64,000 bases of DNA from Pseudaeromonas paramecii. GTDB taxonomy: Bacteria > Pseudomonadota > Gammaproteobacteria > Enterobacterales > Aeromonadaceae. The DNA is taken from the NCBI RefSeq assembly GCF_039540575.1, contig NZ_BAABFC010000025.1, forward strand, positions 1 through 64,000, read 5' to 3'. Below are positions 42,717-51,759 of the stretch, piece after piece. Every line of letters begins with the position of its first letter. The stretch's first letter is position 1. Below the pieces are notes generated by a model. The model was not told where the DNA came from. It made no database searches and was given only the letters and a program-made list of their open reading frames with translations. Both the position numbers and the translations under genes were made by a program.

Positions 42717-45187
42717 GAAGCGTACCTTGGGTCGTTCGCCTGCCAGGGCTGCCACTGCCCCTGGTGGTAGGTTTCCACGCCGCCGTCATCCAGCCGCAGC
42801 AGGTAGAGCCACTGGTTATCCAGCAGTTGCCGCACCTTCTCGTGTTGCTGGATGATGCGGCTCAGGATGGCCCGGGGCGCATCGATCACCACAGTGAGGC
42901 GCAGGGGCTCATGCTGCCAGTCATGACCATCGTGCACCGATTGCCATGCCAGGCCGATGCGCAGATCGCCGCCATTGCCTTCGAACACCCCCAGATGTCC
43001 GCCCACCACGTTATGCAGCGTCTTGTTGCCGCTGCCGTAGCGGTGGTTGTCTACCGTGGAGGCGTAGTACTGCAGGTTGATCCAATGGGCGACTATCATG
43101 GGGGCCGTCATGATCTGGGTCAGCCAGCGGCCATCCTCATCCTGCCGGGGGTCGTATTCGTGGAGAAAACTGCGGCCCGCCAGGTTGAGGCCGCGGGTGC
43201 GGGCCCGCGGGGCTATGATGAAGGCCGCATTGTTGGCCAGCCCCCACTCCGGCCGGGTTTGTGCCCAGTCGTTGGCCCGTTGCTTGATGGTGCGGGTGAG
43301 TTTCGCCGGCTGGTCGCACAGAGCCGCCAGCCCCAGGCGGGGGGCGCGCTCCCGCCGGGCGGCGAGGCCGGCCGCGGCCAACTGGCCGGTCACCTCCTCT
43401 ACCTGGCCCCGATGGCCCTCTGGCAGCAGATCGGTATCGAACAGGGTCACCTCATCCGTGGTGGTGTTGTGCAGGGCGGCCACAAACCAGGTGCTCGCGG
43501 GCACCAGGATCTGCCGTTCGGCCAGGGCGGCTCTGACTTCGTCATCGTTCAGCAGGGCCGCCAGAGCGCGGGCGTTCACCTCGCCGGTTTGGCCGCAGCA
43601 GGCGCCGCAGTCCAGGCCCGCCCGTTGCGGATTGTTGCGGTTCTGGCTGCCGTGACCCACCAGCAGCACCAGGGGCGCCAGCCCCGCCTTGAGCCCCATG
43701 CCGGTCAGCACCTGTTCCGCGATAGCGGTTTGCGCGGCGAGATCGGCGCCCAGGGCGGTTTTCAGCGAGGGACGCAGCGGGGTATGGCCGGTCAGCCCCA
43801 GGCGGTTTTCCGCCGGTGCCGAGTCCGTAGCGGGCAGGCTGCGCTTGATCAGCTTGCTGGCGTAGCCCAGGCCTAGTGTCTCCACCAGGGTGAAACCCGA
43901 GGCGGGCATGGTCTGCCACGGCCGCCAGCCGAACAGCGTCTGCAGGGCGCCTTGTCGGCGACGGGACACAGCCGCATCCGTGTGGCGGCAGCCTGTGGTG
44001 TCGCTGATGGCCAGGGACGGCGCCAGCAGGCCCGGCAGCTGGGGGCGGCTGGCCTCTGTGCCCAAGGGGGTGTAGCGGATGGGCAGGCCGAAGAAGCCGG
44101 CAAATCCCAGGGTCTGGATGGTGCTGGATTGTGCCTCCAGATGACGCCGCAAGAGTTCCGAGCGCACATCGATACAGAACACCGCCTGCACCTTGGGCGG
44201 CGGCAGGGGGGCGGCGTCGGCCGGGCGGTCCAGCAGCTGGCGCACCAGCGATGCCTGATAGCTGAGCTCATGGGCCCGCTGCCAGATGGCCAGGCGCTGC
44301 AGGGATCTGGGGTGGGGCGAGTCAAGATGGCGACGCCACGCCTGCTGCCACTGCTGCCAGACGGCGCCACGCTGACGCGCGCCGTCATCGAGCAGGGTCT
44401 CCCAGCTCAGGCGGATGGCGAGCAAGTCCACCAGGCTGTTTTCATCCGACCCTACCAGCTTGGCCTGCCAGCGACGATAGGCGCACCAGGCGGCCCAGCC
44501 GCTCACCCGCAGCATGACGGCCTGCAGATAGGCGGCCCAGTCTTCCGGCACCAGGCCCAGCTGCTGGAGTGCCGATTCGATTTGCGCCTCGGCGCAGCTG
44601 GCCAGTTGCGCGGCCTTGCCGGGCAGGGCCGGTGCCTTCATCAGCAGCGCCACACTGTGATCCTGGCTGAGGCCGTGGCGCCAGCTGGCGTAGAGGTTCT
44701 GGTTCTGATCCGGCCGCCAGTCGGCCTGGGCCTGATCGAAGTAGGCGGCACAGAACTGGCCTATCTGCTGGGTGATGGTGTGGCGCCAGCTGGGCTGATG
44801 CTGCAGATCCCGCTGCTGGTCGAGGGCGTCGCACAGCAGGGGGGGCGCGAGTGGCGCCTGATCCTCCTGCTGCAGGGTGGCCAGCATGGCCGCCAGCGTG
44901 ATGTCGCCACCCTGTTCCGCGACGGCGCGGGCCAAGTGCTCAGGCTGGATTTGGCCGTTCTGCCAGCGGGTGCGGTAATAGGACAGGGGCAGGGTCATGG
45001 GCGAGCCGGCCAGCTGCGCCAGGTTGGCCGCCACCTCGGCAAAGGGGCTGTGGGTGTGCTGCCAGTAGGGGTTGACGGCAATCAGGCGATCCAGCGGCCA
45101 GTTGGGCGCTATGCCGTCACAGGCGGCCCGGATGGCGTGGTCCAGCCATGCCTTGGTGGTCTGCTTGGGGCAGGTCAGGGCGTTCAT
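42713..45187 (-). CDS. dabA: Inorganic carbon transporter subunit DabA (DUF2309)
   Basis: An 824-residue cytoplasmic subunit of the DAB bicarbonate/CO2 accumulation system, with a beta-carbonic-anhydrase-like zinc site. The expected ligands are present: Cys338 and Asp340 in VFCIDVRSE, His512 in VGHGSQNRNNP and Cys527 in LDCGACCG, matching the Cys-Asp-His-Cys site of the Halothiobacillus protein. DabA is an energy-coupled CO2 hydratase with DabB. Its start overlaps dabB (4 bp), and the stop overlaps the Sua5-type gene. Confidence 0.93.
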   Translation of the reverse strand: MNALTCPKQTTKAWLDHAIRAACDGIAPNWPLDRLIAVNPYWQHTHSPFAEVAANLAQLAGSPMTLPLSYYRTRWQNGQIQPEHLARAVAEQGGDITLAAMLATLQQEDQAPLAPPLLCDALDQQRDLQHQPSWRHTITQQIGQFCAAYFDQAQADWRPDQNQNLYASWRHGLSQDHSVALLMKAPALPGKAAQLASCAEAQIESALQQLGLVPEDWAAYLQAVMLRVSGWAAWCAYRRWQAKLVGSDENSLVDLLAIRLSWETLLDDGARQRGAVWQQWQQAWRRHLDSPHPRSLQRLAIWQRAHELSYQASLVRQLLDRPADAAPLPPPKVQAVFCIDVRSELLRRHLEAQSSTIQTLGFAGFFGLPIRYTPLGTEASRPQLPGLLAPSLAISDTTGCRHTDAAVSRRRQGALQTLFGWRPWQTMPASGFTLVETLGLGYASKLIKRSLPATDSAPAENRLGLTGHTPLRPSLKTALGADLAAQTAIAEQVLTGMGLKAGLAPLVLLVGHGSQNRNNPQRAGLDCGACCGQTGEVNARALAALLNDDEVRAALAERQILVPASTWFVAALHNTTTDEVTLFDTDLLPEGHRGQVEEVTGQLAAAGLAARRERAPRLGLAALCDQPAKLTRTIKQRANDWAQTRPEWGLANNAAFIIAPRARTRGLNLAGRSFLHEYDPRQDEDGRWLTQIMTAPMIVAHWINLQYYASTVDNHRYGSGNKTLHNVVGGHLGVFEGNGGDLRIGLAWQSVHDGHDWQHEPLRLTVVIDAPRAILSRIIQQHEKVRQLLDNQWLYLLRLDDGGVETYHQGQWQPWQANDPRYAS

Positions 45188-46737
45188 ACCGTCTCTCCCA
45201 GTGGGGTGGTGTCAGGGCGCATCGTGGGCTGGAGCTTGCCCAGCCGGGCCGGCCAGAGGGCAAAGGTGAGTCGGGTAAAGGTCTCGTCCAGGTAAAAGCC
45301 GCAGTAGGCCCAGGGGTAGAGTCGCTGGGCCAGCCGCCCCTGGGGGTGCCGACGCAGCCAGATCTGGAGGCCATAGAGCAGTACGAAGGCGACGCAGACC
45401 CAGGCCATCAGCCAGGGGGCCGTGCCGCTGGCGGCCGGCGCCAGGCCGGCGAACAGCCAGTGCCAGACGAAATAGAGCTGGATTAGCAGCAGCACCCGCA
45501 GCCCGGCGTGGGCCACCAGGGCCGCCGAGCGGCCCTGCTCCAGCCACAGCAGGGGGGCGAGGCCGAGGGCAAGCACCAGGGCGGCGGCGGTTGGCAGGGT
45601 CAGCCCAGCGGCGGGCAACAGCCATTGCCAGCCGGCGAGGGAGCCGGCCACCAGCATGCCGCTCACCACGGGGCTGAGCAGGTAGCGGACCAGGGAGCGC
45701 CGTGCGCCTTGGGTGCCGAGCAAGGCCAGCGCCCTGGTCTCGGAGACCGTTTCGCCGGCCGCCAGGAAGGCATGAGCCTTGTAGAAGGAGTGGGCCACCA
45801 GGTGCAGCAACGCCAGTTCGTAGAGCCCCAGGCCCACCTCCACCAGCATGAAGCCCATCTGGGCGCAGGTGGACCAGGCCAGCCGCACCTTGATGCTGAT
45901 GCGCGTCATCATCACCAGGCTCGCCAGCACGGCGGTGAGACTGCCCACCAGCACCAGCAGCATCTGACTGGCGGGGGCCAGGGCCAGCAGCTCAGCCAGG
46001 CGGATCAGGACAAAGCCACCGACGTTGACCACTCCGGCGTGCAGCAGGGCCGATACCGGGGTGGGAGCCTCCATCACCTGGATCAACCAGCCGTGCAGCG
46101 GCAGCTGCGCCGATTTGAGGATGGCGGCCAGGGCAAACAGGCCGGCGGCCCAGTGCAGGCCCGCCGGCAGGGCGTCCAGGTGGGCCAGGTAGTCAGACAA
46201 GCCCCTCAGGCTGAGGGTGCCGGCGGCCTGGTAGATCAGCACCAGGGCCGCCAGCAGGCTGAGGTCGGCCAGCCGGCTGACGATGAATTTTTTGTGGGCG
46301 ACGACTTGGGCCGTCCGGCGCTCCCGGTAGAAGGTCAGCAGGTAATGCAGGCCCAGGCTGGTGCAGCTCCAGCCCAGCACCAGCAGCACCAGGTGCTGGC
46401 TGACCACCAGCAGGCTGACACAGGCCAGGGTGAACAGCAGGGCCTTCACAAAGCGCGGTTGCTGGGCTTCGCCCTCAAGATAGCGCGCCGAATAACGGAC
46501 GATGACCCAGCCAAGCAGGGCGATGAGCAGCGCCACCGTCAGGCCCGGCTTATCGACCTGGCGGTCTGCCAACCCGGCGGCGAGCCCGGCGGCGCTGGCC
46601 GCGACCAGGGTGCTGGCCAGGCCAAGGCCGGCCGTGATGCGGGCGACCGTCCAATGCTGTCGCGGCAGTAAGCAGGCCAGGGCAAAGCCTGTCATGTAGC
46701 AGGCTGGCAGTAGCCAGCCGTTGAGTAGCCCCATCAT
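45184..46737 (-). CDS. dabB: Inorganic carbon transporter membrane subunit DabB (NuoL-like)
   Basis: A 517-residue antiporter-like subunit with about fourteen helices. Central residues include the Lys/Glu of the NuoL-type proton path (GWLIQVMEAPTPVSALLHAGVVN; HKKFIVSRLADLSLLAA). It energises DabA by a cation gradient. ATG 46737 is chosen with GGGAGG about 7 bases upstream. The first gene of the unit, next to the divergent LysR regulator. Confidence 0.9.
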   Translation of the reverse strand: MMGLLNGWLLPACYMTGFALACLLPRQHWTVARITAGLGLASTLVAASAAGLAAGLADRQVDKPGLTVALLIALLGWVIVRYSARYLEGEAQQPRFVKALLFTLACVSLLVVSQHLVLLVLGWSCTSLGLHYLLTFYRERRTAQVVAHKKFIVSRLADLSLLAALVLIYQAAGTLSLRGLSDYLAHLDALPAGLHWAAGLFALAAILKSAQLPLHGWLIQVMEAPTPVSALLHAGVVNVGGFVLIRLAELLALAPASQMLLVLVGSLTAVLASLVMMTRISIKVRLAWSTCAQMGFMLVEVGLGLYELALLHLVAHSFYKAHAFLAAGETVSETRALALLGTQGARRSLVRYLLSPVVSGMLVAGSLAGWQWLLPAAGLTLPTAAALVLALGLAPLLWLEQGRSAALVAHAGLRVLLLIQLYFVWHWLFAGLAPAASGTAPWLMAWVCVAFVLLYGLQIWLRRHPQGRLAQRLYPWAYCGFYLDETFTRLTFALWPARLGKLQPTMRPDTTPLGETV

Positions 46738-46834
46738 TCCTTTGCCTCCCAAGATGGCTTGGTGTTGCGTGGTCGATGGGGCGCATGTTGCTGTGCTTGG
46801 AGTATTTAGTAAAATATATATATCTTAATTATCT

Positions 46835-46851
46835 GTTCTAAAAAAAAGAAC
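46835..46851. promoter_or_regulatory. Inverted repeat in the dabB-lysR intergenic region
   Basis: GTTCT and AGAAC form a 5-bp inverted repeat with a 7-base A-rich spacer, just upstream of the lysR ATG (46857) and beside an AT-rich stretch (about 46805-46830) with TATATATAT. It is a reasonable LysR-type operator by position; there is no functional evidence. Confidence 0.4.
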
Positions 46852-46856
46852 AAACC

Positions 46857-47750
46857 ATGAGAAACCTCAATTTCCATCACCTCTATTACTTCTGGGTGGT
46901 CGCCAAAGAGGGGCACCTGACCCGCGCGGCGCAGCAGCTGCATGTCGCCCAGTCGGCCCTCTCCTCCCAGATCCGTCAGCTGGAGGAGCAGCTGGGCAAC
47001 CCGCTGTTCAAGCGGGATGGCCGCACTCTGCGCCTCACCGAGGTGGGGCACCTGGTGCTGCAGTATGCGGAAAGCATTTTTAATCTGGGTAGTGAGCTGC
47101 TGGCCACCGTCGCCAGTGGTGAACGGCAGCGGGTGCAACGGCTGCGCATCGGTGCCGTGGCGACCCTGTCTCGGAATTTCCAGGAAAATTTTCTGCGCCC
47201 TGTCATCGGGGCGGAGGGCGTCACCCTGGTGATTGAGTCCGCCAGCCTGGCGGAGCTGCTGGAGCAGCTCAAGGTACACAAGCTGGATCTGATCCTGTCC
47301 AACCGCCCTGTGGCGTCCGATTCGGCCATGGCCTGGCGCTGCCAGCGCATCGCCCAGCAGAGCGTCTGCCTGGTGGGGCCCGTGGGGCCGGCGGCGAGCC
47401 GCTTCCGGTTTCCGCAGGATCTGGCCGGCGTGAAGTTGCTCGTGCCGGGCCCCAGCAGCGACATTCGCAGCCAGTTCGATCTGCTGTGCGAGCAGCTGGG
47501 CGTGCCGCTAAAACCCCATGCCGAGGTGGATGACATGGCCATGTTGCGTCTACTGGCCCGGGATTCCGGCGGCGTGGCCGTGGTGCCCGAGGTGGTAGTG
47601 CAGGATGAGCTGCAGAGCGGCAAGCTGCAGCGCTATGCCGTGCTCGACGGCGTGGTGGAGAACTTCTACGCCATCACCGCCAAGCGGCACTTTGAATCGC
47701 CGCTGCTCAAGATGCTGCTGGATGGCGCCGGCTGGGATACGGCTAACTGA
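46857..47750 (+). CDS. LysR-family regulator (NhaR-like), divergent from dabBA
   Basis: A 297-residue LysR regulator. The N-terminal helix-turn-helix is HHLYYFWVVAKEGHLTRAAQQLHVAQSALSSQIRQLEEQLGNPLFKRDGRTL, close to NhaR, and the C-terminal substrate-binding fold covers residues about 90-295. The divergent placement, with a 119-bp gap, suggests it controls dabBA in answer to CO2 or bicarbonate, an inference. Confidence 0.88.
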   Translation: MRNLNFHHLYYFWVVAKEGHLTRAAQQLHVAQSALSSQIRQLEEQLGNPLFKRDGRTLRLTEVGHLVLQYAESIFNLGSELLATVASGERQRVQRLRIGAVATLSRNFQENFLRPVIGAEGVTLVIESASLAELLEQLKVHKLDLILSNRPVASDSAMAWRCQRIAQQSVCLVGPVGPAASRFRFPQDLAGVKLLVPGPSSDIRSQFDLLCEQLGVPLKPHAEVDDMAMLRLLARDSGGVAVVPEVVVQDELQSGKLQRYAVLDGVVENFYAITAKRHFESPLLKMLLDGAGWDTAN

Positions 47751-47770
47751 GTCAGGCGGCTTGGTGAATA

Positions 47771-47791
47771 ACCCTGCCCGCCAGGCAGGGT
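47771..47791. terminator. Hairpin between lysR and mnmE (convergent)
   Basis: ACCCTGCC (47771-47778) pairs with GGCAGGGT (47784-47791) over a 5-base loop. There is no real T tract, so function as a terminator is uncertain; it could serve both convergent genes. Confidence 0.45.
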
Positions 47792-47801
47792 CTTCGCCGG
47801 G

Positions 47802-49163
47802 TTACTTGCCGATACAGAAGGAGCTGAAGATGCGGCCCAACAGATCGTCGGAGCTGAAGGCGCCGGTGATCTCGCTCAGGTGTTCCTGAGCCAGGCGCAG
47901 CTCCTCGGCCACCAGTTCGCCGGCGGCATAGACCTCCAGCTGTTCACGGGCCAGCTCCAGGTGGGCGCTGGCCTGATCGATGGCCTCCAGGTGGCGGCGG
48001 CGGGCCATGAAGCCCCCCTCCACATTGCCCTGGTAACCCATGCACTGCTTGAGGTGATCCCGCAGGGCCTCCAGCCCCAGGCCTGTCTTGGCCGCCAGCC
48101 GGTAGACGGGCACGCCGTGCTCCTCGCTGGGGGTCAGGGGCTCGCCGGTGAGATCCGCCTTGTTGCGGATGACGGTGAGGCCGATGTGGGGCGGCAGCCG
48201 GTCGATAAATTCGGGCCAGATGGCATGGGGATCGGCGGAGGCGGTGTGGGTGCCATCCACCATCAGCAGCACCCGATCCGCCTGGGCGATTTCGGCCCAG
48301 GCCCGCTCTATGCCGATCTTCTCCACCGCATCCTCGGTCTCCCGCAGGCCGGCGGTGTCTATGATGTGCAGCGGCATGCCGTCGATGTGGATGTGCTCCC
48401 GCAGCACGTCCCGGGTGGTGCCGGCGATCTCGGTGACGATGGCCGACTCGCGCCCGGCCAGGGCGTTGAGCAGGCTGGACTTGCCGGCATTGGGTCGCCC
48501 GGCGATCACCACCTTCATGCCCTCTCTGAGCAGGGCGCCCTGGCGGGCTTCCTGTTTCACGGCCCCCAGCTGGGCCATCACGGCGTAGAGATCCCCGGCA
48601 ATCTTGCCGTCGGACAGGAAGTCGATCTCCTCCTCGGGAAAGTCGATGGCGGCCTCCACGTAGATGCGCAGCCGGGTCAGGCTCTCCACCAGCTCGGTGA
48701 TGCGGGTGGAGAAGGCGCCCTGCAGCGAGTGCAGCGCCGAGCGGGCGGCCTGCTCGCTGGTGGCCTCGATGAGATCGGCGATGGCCTCGGCCTGGGCCAG
48801 ATCCAGCTTGTCGTTGAGGAAGGCCCGCTCGGAGAACTCGCCGGGCCGGGCGGTGCGCAGGCCCGGCAGCTGCAGGATGCGCTTGAGCAGCATGTCCATC
48901 ACCAAGGGGCCGCCGTGGCCCTGCAGCTCCAGCACGTCTTCGCCGGTGAAGCTGTTGGGGGCCTTGAACAGCAGGGCGATGCCCTGATCCAACACCTGGC
49001 CGGCGTCATCCATGAAGGGCAGGTATTCGGCCTGGCGCACCCTGGGCAGGCGGCCCAGCAGGGCTTGGGCCACGGTTTCGGCCTGGGGACCTGAGACGCG
49101 CAGTATGCCGACGCCGCCGCGTCCGGGAGGCGTGGCCTGGGCCACTATGGTGTCGTTGTTCAT
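47802..49163 (-). CDS. mnmE: tRNA modification GTPase MnmE
   Basis: A 453-residue GTPase, partner of MnmG in making cmnm5U34. N-terminal folate-binding domain (MNNDTIVAQATPPGRGGVGILRVSGPQA), helical domain, and inserted G domain with GRPNAGKSSLLNAL, DTAGLRET and NKADL; it ends FCIGK, with the Cys used in catalysis. Start 49163 gives E. coli length (454). Longer frames run into yidC and are discarded. Last gene of the rpmH-rnpA-yidD-yidC-mnmE unit, though a terminator precedes it. Confidence 0.97.
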   Translation of the reverse strand: MNNDTIVAQATPPGRGGVGILRVSGPQAETVAQALLGRLPRVRQAEYLPFMDDAGQVLDQGIALLFKAPNSFTGEDVLELQGHGGPLVMDMLLKRILQLPGLRTARPGEFSERAFLNDKLDLAQAEAIADLIEATSEQAARSALHSLQGAFSTRITELVESLTRLRIYVEAAIDFPEEEIDFLSDGKIAGDLYAVMAQLGAVKQEARQGALLREGMKVVIAGRPNAGKSSLLNALAGRESAIVTEIAGTTRDVLREHIHIDGMPLHIIDTAGLRETEDAVEKIGIERAWAEIAQADRVLLMVDGTHTASADPHAIWPEFIDRLPPHIGLTVIRNKADLTGEPLTPSEEHGVPVYRLAAKTGLGLEALRDHLKQCMGYQGNVEGGFMARRRHLEAIDQASAHLELAREQLEVYAAGELVAEELRLAQEHLSEITGAFSSDDLLGRIFSSFCIGK

Positions 49164-49204
49164 CGCTTGGGCTCGCTTGCTGGGGCAGGGGGACATTGTA
49201 ATAA

Positions 49205-49230
49205 AAAAGGCGACCGTCTGGCCGCCTTTT
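49205..49230 (-). terminator. Terminator between yidC and mnmE
   Basis: AAAAGGCG and CGCCTTTT pair (49205-49212 with 49223-49230), with two further C-G pairs inside, a loop of four, and six A residues giving the minus-strand T tract. It lies 20 bp past the yidC stop and 40 bp before the mnmE start, so mnmE may be read partly from its own promoter. Confidence 0.8.
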
Positions 49231-49249
49231 GCTGTCTCGCCGGGGGCGA

Positions 49250-50899
49250 TTATTTCTTGCGGGTATGCAGACCCTTCTTCTCCAGCTGACGGTAGATCAG
49301 GGTCTGCTGGGTGATGGTCACCAGGTTGGAGACCAGCCAGTACAGGGTCAGACCGGCGGGGAACCAGAGGAACATGAAGGTGAAGACGATGGGCATCAGC
49401 TGCATCACCTTCTGCTGCATGGGATCGGTGACCGTGCTGGGGCTCATCTTCTGGATGAACCACATGGAGGCACCCATCAGCAGCGGCAGCACATAGTAGG
49501 GGTCCTTCACCGACAGGTCGGTGATCCACAGGGCGAAGGGCGCGTGGCGCAGCTCCACGGACTCCATCAGGGTCCAGTACAGGGCGATGAAGATGGGCAT
49601 CTGGATCAGGATGGGGAAGCAGCCGCCCAGGGGGTTGACCTTCTCTTCCTTGTACAGCTCCATCATGGCCTGGGACATTTTCTGGCGGTCGTCGCCGAAG
49701 CGCTCACGCAGGGCGGTCAGTTTGGGTTGCAGCAGCTTCATCTTGGCCATGGAGGTGTACTGGGCCTTGGTGAGGGGGTACATGCCGCCACGGACGATCA
49801 GGGTGATGAGGATGATGGCCACGCCCCAGTTGCTCACCAGGCTGTGCAGGAACTTCAGCAGCTTGAACAGGGGTTGGGCGATGAACCACAGCCAGCCGTA
49901 GTCCACGGTCAGATCCAGGTGGTTGGCCACGGTGGCCATCTCATCCTGCAGCTTGGGGCCGACCCACAGGGTGGCGCCCACCACGGCCTTGTCGTTGGCA
50001 GCTACCGTCACCATGGGCTCTTTGAGGCCGATGATGGCCTCTTTGTGGCCATTGATGGAGCGGCTGTAGAATTCGTTCTTCTGCTCCGGCTGACCGGCCC
50101 AGGCGGTAACGAAGTAGTGTTGCAGCATGCCGACCCAGCCACCGGGAGTGGTGACGGCCAGGTTCTTCTCGGTCATCTCATCGAAGGTGACCTTCTTGTA
50201 GCGCTGCTCGTCGGAGGAGTAGGCGGCACCGCGATAGGCAGAGGCCATCATGTGGCCACTCTGCTGACCCTCGGGGGTGGCGGTGCTCTGCTTGAGCTGG
50301 CCATAGAACTGTACTTGCAGCGGGCTAGCCTGCTGATTCTGGATCTGATACTCCACCTGCACCGCATAGCTGCCGCGCTTGAGCACGAAACGCTTGGTGA
50401 ACTGGTCACCCTGGGCGTTGGTGTAGCTCATGGGCACCACCAGCTCATCGCTGCCGTCGGCCAGGGCAAAGCTGTCACCGGATACCTGATACAGGGGGCG
50501 GCCAGCCTGGTCGGCATCGGGACCATTGGGGCCGATCAGGCCGCTCTGGGCGATGTACAGGTGGGCCGGACCTTGCTCCAGCAGGGTAAAGGGTTCTTCA
50601 GAATCCAGAGTCTTGGCCTGGGCCAGCAGCTTGGCGTCGACGATGTCGCCACCCAGCGGATCTATGGTCAGCTCCAGCAGATCGGATTTCACCTTGATCA
50701 GGCTGCGAGCCTGGGCGCTATCCTGGCCATTGGGCACATCGGCGGTGGCGGCGGCCGTCTGGCTGGCCTCCGGCACGAAACCGCTTTGAGCCGCTTGGGT
50801 CGCGACGGGTTGAGGTTGCTTGTCTGTCTGCCATTGCTGCCACAGCAGAAAGCTGACGACCAACAGGCCGATCAAAAGTAAATTACGTTGGGATTCCAT
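49250..50899 (-). CDS. yidC: Membrane protein insertase YidC
   Basis: A 549-residue insertase, 1 residue off E. coli YidC (548). The N-terminal signal anchor NLLLIGLLVVSFLLWQQW, the large periplasmic beta-supersandwich domain (about 60-340), and five C-terminal helices with the conserved Arg in IILITLIVRGGMYPLT are clear. It cooperates with SecYEG and inserts AtpE (present in this window). Confidence 0.98.
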   Translation of the reverse strand: MESQRNLLLIGLLVVSFLLWQQWQTDKQPQPVATQAAQSGFVPEASQTAAATADVPNGQDSAQARSLIKVKSDLLELTIDPLGGDIVDAKLLAQAKTLDSEEPFTLLEQGPAHLYIAQSGLIGPNGPDADQAGRPLYQVSGDSFALADGSDELVVPMSYTNAQGDQFTKRFVLKRGSYAVQVEYQIQNQQASPLQVQFYGQLKQSTATPEGQQSGHMMASAYRGAAYSSDEQRYKKVTFDEMTEKNLAVTTPGGWVGMLQHYFVTAWAGQPEQKNEFYSRSINGHKEAIIGLKEPMVTVAANDKAVVGATLWVGPKLQDEMATVANHLDLTVDYGWLWFIAQPLFKLLKFLHSLVSNWGVAIILITLIVRGGMYPLTKAQYTSMAKMKLLQPKLTALRERFGDDRQKMSQAMMELYKEEKVNPLGGCFPILIQMPIFIALYWTLMESVELRHAPFALWITDLSVKDPYYVLPLLMGASMWFIQKMSPSTVTDPMQQKVMQLMPIVFTFMFLWFPAGLTLYWLVSNLVTITQQTLIYRQLEKKGLHTRKK

Positions 50900-50901
50900 A
50901 G

Positions 50902-51159
50902 TCAGTTTCTTCGTTGTGTTCGCTTGGGATGCGGAACCGGGTCATGGCCGCCTGGATGTAAAGGGTGACATTTTAATAGACGTTTCCCCCCCAACCAAAC
51001 GCCTTTTATGAGACCGTGCAGGCAGATCGCCTCGGCCATATAGGTCGAACAGCTGGGATGGAAGCGACAGCGGGGGCCCAGCAAGGGGCTGACCACCAGC
51101 TGGTAGAGGCGGATCAGCTTAACGGCTAGCCATTGCAACGGCGTGACAGGGTGCGCCAT
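50902..51159 (-). CDS. yidD: Membrane protein insertion efficiency factor YidD
   Basis: An 85-residue protein. LAVKLIRLYQLVVSPLLGPRCRFHPSCSTYMAEAICLHGLIKG is the YidD signature, with three cysteines. ATG 51159 lies within the 3' end of rnpA (34-bp overlap), as is usual, and its stop lies 2 bp before yidC. Confidence 0.92.
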   Translation of the reverse strand: MAHPVTPLQWLAVKLIRLYQLVVSPLLGPRCRFHPSCSTYMAEAICLHGLIKGVWLGGKRLLKCHPLHPGGHDPVPHPKRTQRRN

Positions 51160-51482
51160 AGCTTGTCCAGCAGCTGGGTGAGATCGGCATTGCTCAGGCC
51201 GCCGATGCCTGCCTTGGCAATGACGACGATGTCGATGGCCGGCAGGTCGTGTTGGGTGTGGCGGAAGTTTTCCCGCACCAGGCGTTTGACGCGATTGCGC
51301 CAGACGGCACGCTTGAGGGCTTTTTTGGGCACGGTGAGGCCGAGACGAGGATGTCCCAGTTCGTTGGCACAAGCCAGCAAGGTCAGGTGGGGGGAAGCAG
51401 CCCGGACGGGATCGGAGAAGACACGCTTGAATTGGTCGGGAGTTAACAGACGTAACTCCCGGGGGAAGGTGTGCTTAGCCAT
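51126..51482 (-). CDS. rnpA: Ribonuclease P protein component
   Basis: The 118-residue basic protein subunit of RNase P that helps the RNA cut tRNA 5' leaders. The RNA-binding RNR-type motif appears as KRAVWRNRVKRLVRENFR, and FPRELRLLTPDQFKRVFSDP is the N-terminal pattern. It follows rpmH with an 8-bp overlap (start 51482, rpmH stop 51475). Confidence 0.97.
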   Translation of the reverse strand: MAKHTFPRELRLLTPDQFKRVFSDPVRAASPHLTLLACANELGHPRLGLTVPKKALKRAVWRNRVKRLVRENFRHTQHDLPAIDIVVIAKAGIGGLSNADLTQLLDKLWRTLSRRCNG

Positions 51483-51618
51483 TCACAGTGGTCAGGCGGG
51501 CACGACCCTTGGCACGACGACGGGCCAGCACCAGACGGCCATTCTTGGTGGCCATGCGGGAACGGAAACCGTGGTTGCGCTTGCGCTTCAGCACTGAAGG
51601 TTGAAAAGTACGTTTCAT
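51475..51618 (-). CDS. rpmH: 50S ribosomal protein L34
   Basis: A 47-residue ribosomal protein: MKRTFQPSVLKRKRNHGFRS start and KGRARLTT tail. ATG at 51618 is used; an upstream extension is not conserved. Promoter with 17-bp spacing is visible at 51709-51737. Confidence 0.98.
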   Translation of the reverse strand: MKRTFQPSVLKRKRNHGFRSRMATKNGRLVLARRRAKGRARLTTVNG

Positions 51619-51708
51619 AACATTAATCCGCTTATCGACTGTACAGTTTGGGTGGCCACACCATCGAGGCACCGAAATCGGTGAGGCCGCTCTAATAAAA
51701 GAGGGCGA

Positions 51709-51737
51709 ATTCTATACAGATTCCGATGGGCCGTCAA
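51709..51737 (-). promoter_or_regulatory. rpmH promoter
   Basis: On the minus strand TTGACG (51737-51732) and TAGAAT (51714-51709) are 17 bp apart, a near-consensus sigma-70 promoter. The leader runs about 90 bases to the rpmH ATG and contains a CACCGA-AA-TCGGTG hairpin (51670-51683). Confidence 0.8.
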
Positions 51738-51759
51738 TTGTGGCGGACAGCACAGGGCG

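Noticed and set aside
48561..48576. Half parS-like CTGTTTCACGG in mnmE
   Set aside because: Only the left arm matches; the right half (CCCCCAG) does not, so it is a chance match.
49229..50881. 550-codon frame opposite yidC
   Set aside because: Antisense shadow of yidC; Gln/His/Gly-rich, without recognisable domain.
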